A DNA stretch of 64,000 nt from Actinomycetes bacterium (GTDB taxonomy: Bacteria > Actinomycetota > Thermoleophilia > Solirubrobacterales > JACPNS01): positions 1-64,000 of the forward strand of contig JAEYBE010000031.1 of assembly GCA_023404495.1 (NCBI GenBank), in the 5' to 3' direction. Positions 59,953-64,000 of the stretch are shown piece after piece (positions within the stretch are counted from its first letter, which is position 1; each line of letters starts with the position of its first letter). The notes beneath the pieces are model-generated. The model searched no databases and was not told the origin of the DNA. It saw only the letters and a list, made by a program, of their open reading frames with translations. The translations under genes were made by a program, and so were the position numbers.

Positions 59953-60372
59953 CGAGCCAAAGCCGCCAACCCCGCGGGCCGTCGCCTCGAAGCTCGCGAC
60001 TTCAGTCCACTCTGGCGCTGCGTAGGCGGTGACCACGAGCTGGGCGATGCGTTCGCCGGCGCGCACTTCGTAGGTCGCTTCGCGGTCGGTGTTGAGCATC
60101 AGCACCTGCAATTCGCCGCGATAGCCGGAGTCGATCAGTCCCGGTGTGTTGGTCAAGGTGATCCCGTGCTTGTGTGCAAGACCTGAGCGCGGGAGCACAA
60201 GTCCGGCGTGGCCATCCGGAATCGCGACCGCGATCCCGGTGGGAACCTTGGCGCGGCCGCCCGGCGGCAATGTGGCGTTTTCGGCGGCGTAGAGATCGCT
60301 CCCGGCGTCACCGGCGTGCGCCTGCGTAGGGACGATCGCGTCGTCGCGCAACTTGATGAATCGCAGCTCCAA
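59941..60372 (-). CDS. dut: dUTP diphosphatase
   Basis: A 143-residue trimeric dUTPase that keeps uracil out of DNA and makes dUMP. All five motifs are visible: AGDAGSDLYA, PRSGLAHKHG, NTPGLIDSGYRGE, AGERIAQLV and the C-terminal RGVGGFGSSG. The TTG at 60372 matches the family start (ELRFIKL) and follows a TAGTCT by 9 nt. It is convergent with the antiporter gene, overlapping by 12 bp. Confidence 0.95.
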   Translation of the reverse strand: MELRFIKLRDDAIVPTQAHAGDAGSDLYAAENATLPPGGRAKVPTGIAVAIPDGHAGLVLPRSGLAHKHGITLTNTPGLIDSGYRGELQVLMLNTDREATYEVRAGERIAQLVVTAYAAPEWTEVASFEATARGVGGFGSSGS

Positions 60373-60388
60373 GATGCCGGGAGACTAC

Positions 60389-61672
60389 TCAGGCGGCGGT
60401 GAGGCTGTAGCGCCCAAGCCGCGCGGCGAGCGGCGCCGGGAGCTTGGCAACGACCCTGACACCGTCGGCGCGGTCTTCGCGGTGCAGGTCCGCGGCCTGC
60501 TGGTGCAGCGTGTCGAGCACATCGCCGTCGGTGTAGGGAACGAGCAGATCGACCGGCACCAGGCGCGCTGAAAGCTTGCGAGCGATCGTCTCGAGCAGTT
60601 CGTCGAGGCCTTCACCTGTCTGCGCTGAGACGAGTGAGGCTTCAGGGTGCCTGTAGCGCAGCTCCTCCGCGCGCTCGGCATCGATCAAGTCGACCTTGTT
60701 GAGCACGAGGTGCGAGTCTTGTTCGATCACGCCGATCTCGGCGAGTACGTCGTCCACCGCACGGATCATCTCGACCAGGTCGTCCTCTTCCATCGAAGCA
60801 TCGACGACGTGCAGTACGAGCTCGGCCGACAGCGCCTCTTCGAGCGTGGAGGCGAACGAATCGACCAACTGGTGAGGCAGCTTCCGAATGAAGCCGACGG
60901 TGTCGGTGAGGAGAACCGTGCGGCCATCGACTTCAAGCGTGCGAGTGGTTGGATCCAGCGTCTCGAAGAGCCGATCGCGGACCGTGACATCGGCCCCGGT
61001 CAGGCGATTGAGCAGGCTCGACTTGCCGGCGTTCGTGTATCCGGCAAGCGCGACCGTGCCGATGCTCTTGCGCTCGCGCTCGCTGCGCTGGGTCTCCCTC
61101 GCCGAGCGCACCTGCTCCAGCCGACGACGCAGCTGCGTGATGCGGTCGCGCGCCAGTCGCCGGTCGGTCTCGATCTGGGACTCACCCGGACCACGCGTTC
61201 CGATGCCGGCGCCCAGCCGCTCGAGGTGGGTCCAGAGGCCGCGCATGCGCGAGAGGTTGTACTCAAGCTGCGCAAGCTCGACCTGCAGCTTGCCCTCGGA
61301 ACTTCGCGCGTGCCCGGCAAAGATGTCGAGGATGATCTCGGTGCGATCGACGACCGAGATTCCGATCTCCTTCTCGAGATTGCGAGCCTGCCGCGGAAGC
61401 AGCTCGTCGTCACATGCGACCACATTTGCGTCGGCCTCCTTGACGGCGGCCTTCAGCTCAGCCAGCTTGCCCTTGCCGAAGTAGGTGTTGGGATCGGGCT
61501 CAGCACGCCGCTGAACCATCTCCCCCGCCACCGCCACGCCAGCCGTGCGCAGAAGCTCTCGCAGCTCTGCAAGATCCGGCTCCTCAGGTGCCGACGCAAT
61601 ACAAAGCGCCCGCTGCTTGGCCCGCGGGTTGACGATCCCCTCGCCGTACCGTGATTCCCTTCGCTCCTGCAC
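60389..61672 (-). CDS. hflX: GTPase HflX
   Basis: A 427-residue ribosome-associated GTPase that splits stalled or heat-damaged ribosomes. The N-terminal HflX domain has DPNTYFGKGKLAEL and DRTEIILDIFAGHARSSEGKLQVELAQLEY (61257-61345); RGPGESQIETDRR precedes the G domain with GYTNAGKSSLLNRL (P-loop), DTVGFIRKLPHQLV and NKVDLID. The GTG at 61672 is my choice. The frame stays open to 61816, but those 48 residues are Pro/Arg-rich and overlap the palindromic element, so I read them as non-coding. Confidence 0.93.
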   Translation of the reverse strand: MQERRESRYGEGIVNPRAKQRALCIASAPEEPDLAELRELLRTAGVAVAGEMVQRRAEPDPNTYFGKGKLAELKAAVKEADANVVACDDELLPRQARNLEKEIGISVVDRTEIILDIFAGHARSSEGKLQVELAQLEYNLSRMRGLWTHLERLGAGIGTRGPGESQIETDRRLARDRITQLRRRLEQVRSARETQRSERERKSIGTVALAGYTNAGKSSLLNRLTGADVTVRDRLFETLDPTTRTLEVDGRTVLLTDTVGFIRKLPHQLVDSFASTLEEALSAELVLHVVDASMEEDDLVEMIRAVDDVLAEIGVIEQDSHLVLNKVDLIDAERAEELRYRHPEASLVSAQTGEGLDELLETIARKLSARLVPVDLLVPYTDGDVLDTLHQQAADLHREDRADGVRVVAKLPAPLAARLGRYSLTAA

Positions 61673-61684
61673 TTGGTGATCAGC

Positions 61685-61823
61685 GTACCTTGGCTTGGGG
61701 TTGAACCGGTGTAGGTGTCTCCGTCCTCGGCTTCCGCCTGCGGGCGGGGACACCTCCACCGATTCTCCAGAGGCGCTTGGGTGGTGCAGTCGGAAGACAA
61801 TCTCATTTTGAGCCAAGAAGACT
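61685..61823 (-). repeat. Left arm of a palindromic structured element
   Basis: Read on the minus strand this arm has a hairpin CCACC/GGTGG whose loop contains GGAGAATC, then a 10-bp stem (61713-61722 with 61746-61755) capped by GGC-GGAA-GCC, with an internal loop GCCCGCAG / GAGGACG, and a tail CACCGGTTCAACCCCAA. The right arm has the same order with different stem bases. The arm ends about 12 nt before the hflX start. Confidence 0.6.
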
Positions 61824-61856
61824 CCATGAGGCGACCCCGCGGGGACGGCTCATGGA
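61823..61856. repeat. Central palindrome of the element
   Basis: CCATGAG (61824-61830) pairs with CTCATGG (61849-61855) around an inner CCCCGCGGGG (61835-61844); 28 of 32 positions are symmetric. Its centre (61839.5) coincides with the symmetry axis of the two flanking arms. It could form a strong hairpin in either transcript. Confidence 0.65.
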
Positions 61857-61995
61857 AGATTTCCCGCTTACTTATGCCAAGTGGGCAAGCGAAGCGGCGC
61901 CCCGGCGGCGGAGGGAATCGGGGAAGCGCTCTCGCCCGCAGGCCGTCACGGCCGAGGACGAGAGGGCTTCACCGGTTCAACCCCAACCAAACCTG
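61856..61995 (+). repeat. Right arm of a palindromic structured element
   Basis: Read on the plus strand: hairpin CCCCG/CGGGG with GGAGGGAATC in the loop, then an 11-position stem (61924-61934 with 61959-61969, one mismatch) capped by GGCCG-TCA-CGGCC, internal loop GCCCGCA / GAGGAC, tail CACCGGTTCAACCCCAA. It ends 4 nt before the dapL stop codon. This and the left arm fill the 326-nt gap between dapL and hflX; I see no gene in it. Confidence 0.6.
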
Positions 61996-61998
61996 CGA

Positions 61999-63168
61999 CT
62001 ACTTCGAGAGCGTCGAGCGGAGGCGCTCCACCGCTTCGGTAAGACGCTCATCTGGCGTCGTCAGGGAGATGCGGAAGAAGCCTTCTCCTGAGGCACCGTA
62101 GGCGCCGCCTGGGGAGATGACTACGGCCGATTCCTCGAGCACGTGGGCGCAATAGGCGGCAGCGTCTTCGAAGCCGTCTGGGATCGGTGCCCAGATGTAG
62201 ATCGTGGCCTTGGGGCGCTTGACCTCGACGCCGATCTCCGCGAGTGCATCGCAGACCAGGTCGCGGCGGCGGGCGTAGACCTGATTCATCTGGGCGACCG
62301 AAGCGTCGGTGCGCTCGCTGAGAGCTTCGACGGCCGCAAGTTGCACCGCCTCAAAATTGCCGGAATCGACGTTGGTCTTCAGACGCCAGTACGAACTGAT
62401 CGCGTCCGCGTTGCCGACAATCGCGGCCGTGCGCCAGCCGGTCATGTTGTATCCCTTGGAGAGTGAGAAGACTTCGATGCCGACGTCCTTCGCGCCCGGC
62501 GTCTCCAGGAAGCTCGGCGGCTTGTAGCCGTCGTAGGCGGTCTCCGTGTAGGAGGCGTCGCTGACGACGAGGATGTCGTGCTCCTTGGCGAAGGCCACGA
62601 CCTCCTCGTAGAAGCCGTCGGGCACGATCGCGCCAGTCGGGTTGTTCGGGTAGTTGATGAACATCAACTTGGCCTTGGCAAGCTTGTCTGCCGGAATCGC
62701 CGAGAGATCCGGCGTGAAGTCGCGCTCGGGCAGCAGCGGCATCAGCACCGGATCTGCGCCGACCAGGATCGGGCCTCCGGTGTAGACCGGGTATCCGGGG
62801 TCGGAGGCCAACGCAACGTCACCGGGGTCAAGGAACGCGAGGTTGAGGTTGAAAATCGTCTCCTTGGCGCCGATGCCAGGCATCACCTCGGTCTCGGGGT
62901 CAAGTTCCACGCCGAAACGCCGTTTGTAGAAGGCAGAGACCGCCTCGCGAAACTCCGCGCGGCCGCGGTTGGACGGGTACTGGTGGGTGCCGGGGTCGGC
63001 GACAGCCTGCTGCATCGCTGCGACGACGTTGGCCGGCGTCGGCGTGTCGGGGTCGCCGATGCCCAGCGAGATCACGTCGATCCCCGCAGCCTTCTTGTCG
63101 GCGATCTTCTTCTCGAGTTCGGCGAACAGATACGGCGGTATCTGCTGCAGGCGCTTGCTCGGCTCCAT
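61999..63168 (-). CDS. dapL: LL-diaminopimelate aminotransferase
   Basis: A 389-residue class I/II PLP aminotransferase. The PLP lysine is in SLSKGYNMTGWRTA; ISLGIGDPDTPTP, NYPNNPTGA and SDASYTETAYDGYKPPSFLE (62520-62580) match DapL. It converts tetrahydrodipicolinate to LL-DAP in one step, skipping the succinyl or acetyl route. The gene directly follows a dapF homologue (2 nt apart), which strongly supports the DapL call over other family I aminotransferases; HisC activity cannot be excluded and no hisC is near the his run. Confidence 0.88.
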   Translation of the reverse strand: MEPSKRLQQIPPYLFAELEKKIADKKAAGIDVISLGIGDPDTPTPANVVAAMQQAVADPGTHQYPSNRGRAEFREAVSAFYKRRFGVELDPETEVMPGIGAKETIFNLNLAFLDPGDVALASDPGYPVYTGGPILVGADPVLMPLLPERDFTPDLSAIPADKLAKAKLMFINYPNNPTGAIVPDGFYEEVVAFAKEHDILVVSDASYTETAYDGYKPPSFLETPGAKDVGIEVFSLSKGYNMTGWRTAAIVGNADAISSYWRLKTNVDSGNFEAVQLAAVEALSERTDASVAQMNQVYARRRDLVCDALAEIGVEVKRPKATIYIWAPIPDGFEDAAAYCAHVLEESAVVISPGGAYGASGEGFFRISLTTPDERLTEAVERLRSTLSK

Positions 63169-63170
63169 GT

Positions 63171-64000
63171 CTAAAGCTGCTCCAGTTCGTGGATGAATTC
63201 TTCGGTGAGTTCGCCGTCAAACACCGGCTTGGCCCACCCGGTCAAGGTGATGTTGAGGTCGGCGTCGATTGCGACCAGCAGTTCGCCGCCGTCGAGTTCG
63301 ACGGTGATCGGCGATGGCATTCCGCGCAGATGAGCAGCAACGGCCGCGCCGGTCGCGCCGGTACCAGAGGAAAGTGTCTCCCCCACCCCACGCTCAAAGA
63401 TCCGCGCGACGATCGACTGTTCGCCGGACTTCTGCCAGAACGAGACGTTCGTGCGGTTGGGGAAGCGAGCGTCATTCTCCAGCGCCGGGCCGATCTTCGG
63501 GAGGTCGAGGTCAAGCAGCTTCTGGCGGTCGCCGGAAATCTCGATCGCGCACTGAGGGTTGCCGATCGAGACGTGCTGAAACTCCGTGATGACGTTGTAG
63601 ACCTCGATCTCGCCGCGGCCGTCCTCAGGACCCTCCGGAAAGTCCTTCGAGGTGGTGGCGGCGCGTCCCATGTCGACCTCACACTCGGTCTCGGACACGA
63701 TTTTCGGCCGGATGATTCCCGCCGCGGTGCTGACCGCAAACTCGTCCTTGTCGGTTGCACCGCTTCGGCGCAGATACATGATCGCTTCGCGCACGCCGTT
63801 GCCGGATAGCTCGGCCTCGGAGCCGTCCGGGTTGAAGATCCTGACATCGGCGACGATTTCGGGATTGTCGGACGGCGAGATCAGCAAGATCCCGTCCGCG
63901 CCGGCCCCGAAGTGGTAGCGACAGATGTGCTCGATGCGCGCCGGAGTCAGCTCAAACGACGGCGCGTCGTGCTCAACGACCATGTAGTCGTTGCCCAGTG
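63171..64000 (-). CDS. dapF: Diaminopimelate epimerase homologue with Ser at both catalytic Cys positions (5' end outside window)
   Basis: At least 275 residues are visible; the N-terminus (LGNDYM and upstream) runs past the window edge. DapF landmarks are LGNDYM, HFGAGADG, NPDGSEAELSGNGVR, VSIGNPQC, ERGVGETLSSGTGATGA. In canonical DapF the two catalytic cysteines lie in ECGNG-type and ACGTG-type motifs; here both are Ser (codons at 63804-63806 and 63366-63368). The family's His in GNPH is also Gln. Two-base epimerisation by Cys is therefore not possible as usual. It is translationally close to dapL, so a role in DAP metabolism is likely, but activity is uncertain. It may be a serine-based variant, a non-catalytic partner, or an enzyme with another substrate. 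Confidence 0.85.
   Translation of the reverse strand, partial: LGNDYMVVEHDAPSFELTPARIEHICRYHFGAGADGILLISPSDNPEIVADVRIFNPDGSEAELSGNGVREAIMYLRRSGATDKDEFAVSTAAGIIRPKIVSETECEVDMGRAATTSKDFPEGPEDGRGEIEVYNVITEFQHVSIGNPQCAIEISGDRQKLLDLDLPKIGPALENDARFPNRTNVSFWQKSGEQSIVARIFERGVGETLSSGTGATGAAVAAHLRGMPSPITVELDGGELLVAIDADLNITLTGWAKPVFDGELTEEFIHELEQL

Noticed and set aside
61673..61816. N-terminal extension of hflX by 48 codons
   Set aside because: The predicted residues are Pro/Arg/His-rich, not HflX-like, and the DNA is part of the palindromic element.
61950..61998. tRNA-like T-loop GGTTCAACCCC in the dapL-hflX gap, on both arms
   Set aside because: No 5-bp T stem closes around it, and no anticodon arm or CCA-proximal acceptor stem can be drawn for the right arm; a 7-bp closing stem in the left arm (CTTGGCT/AGCCAAG) conflicts with another hairpin.

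Overview
The window is a stretch of high-GC bacterial chromosome. Gene content points to Actinomycetota, most likely the deep-branching class Thermoleophilia (Solirubrobacterales-like). The evidence is SepF, an actinobacterial MurT/GatD pair, an FHA plus MerR pair resembling the mycobacterial GarA region, an RsiG-type c-di-GMP protein, a c-di-AMP riboswitch in front of an RlpA protein, and many TANNNT -10 boxes 6-9 nt before start codons (leaderless transcription). The short HisG with HisZ and the LL-diaminopimelate aminotransferase are not the Streptomyces/Mycobacterium pattern. The placement is inferred from gene content, not from a tree.

Layout. 1-1330: 3' end of an rRNA operon (23S, 5S, terminator). 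1351-5697: a secreted glycosidase-like protein, a PhzF-family enzyme, a metal P-type ATPase, and two small divergent genes that share two LexA (SOS) boxes. 5874-12888: murA followed by the histidine run hisZ-G-D-B-H-A-F. 12891-20140: a PQQ-propeller protein, the CCA enzyme, and a division/envelope run pgeF-yggS-sepF-proC-yggT-DUF167-lspA-rluD. 20308-32425: the conserved run rpsB-tsf-pyrH-frr-uppS-cdsA-dxr-rseP-ispG, then proS and pgsA, interrupted by a second secreted glycosidase-like gene on the other strand. 32567-34371: an RsiG-like twin-motif protein, a zinc-ribbon FHA protein and a MerR regulator. 34375-45697: thioesterases, NAD synthase, an orphan GspE/PilB ATPase, the c-di-AMP riboswitch with rlpA, and a beta-phosphoglucomutase with a GH65 phosphorylase. 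45758-56607: accessory genes (NRAMP-like transporter, MFS/TetR set, secreted esterase, small membrane proteins, cupin, VOC protein, flavin-dependent hydroxyacid oxidase, class II amidotransferase). 56664-59952: murT-gatD-antiporter operon. 59941-64000 (minus strand): dapF and dapL, a roughly 310-bp palindromic structured region, hflX and dut.

How the genes work together. Much of the window serves the cell envelope: MurA, UppS, MurT/GatD, DapL/DapF, LspA, RseP, CdsA, PgsA, SepF and RlpA. Dxr and IspG supply the isoprenoid precursors used by UppS. RpsB, Tsf, Frr, ProS, the CCA enzyme and RluD serve translation. c-di-AMP (riboswitch) and probably c-di-GMP (RsiG-like protein) feed into this program.

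Main points for a second look: a DapF homologue with serine at both catalytic cysteine positions; MurA with Asp at the catalytic Cys position (predicted fosfomycin resistance); the twin-motif RsiG-like protein; the LexA-box divergon of two unrecognised small proteins; the palindromic structured element between dapL and hflX; and a perfect 24-bp palindrome between a TetR gene and an esterase gene.
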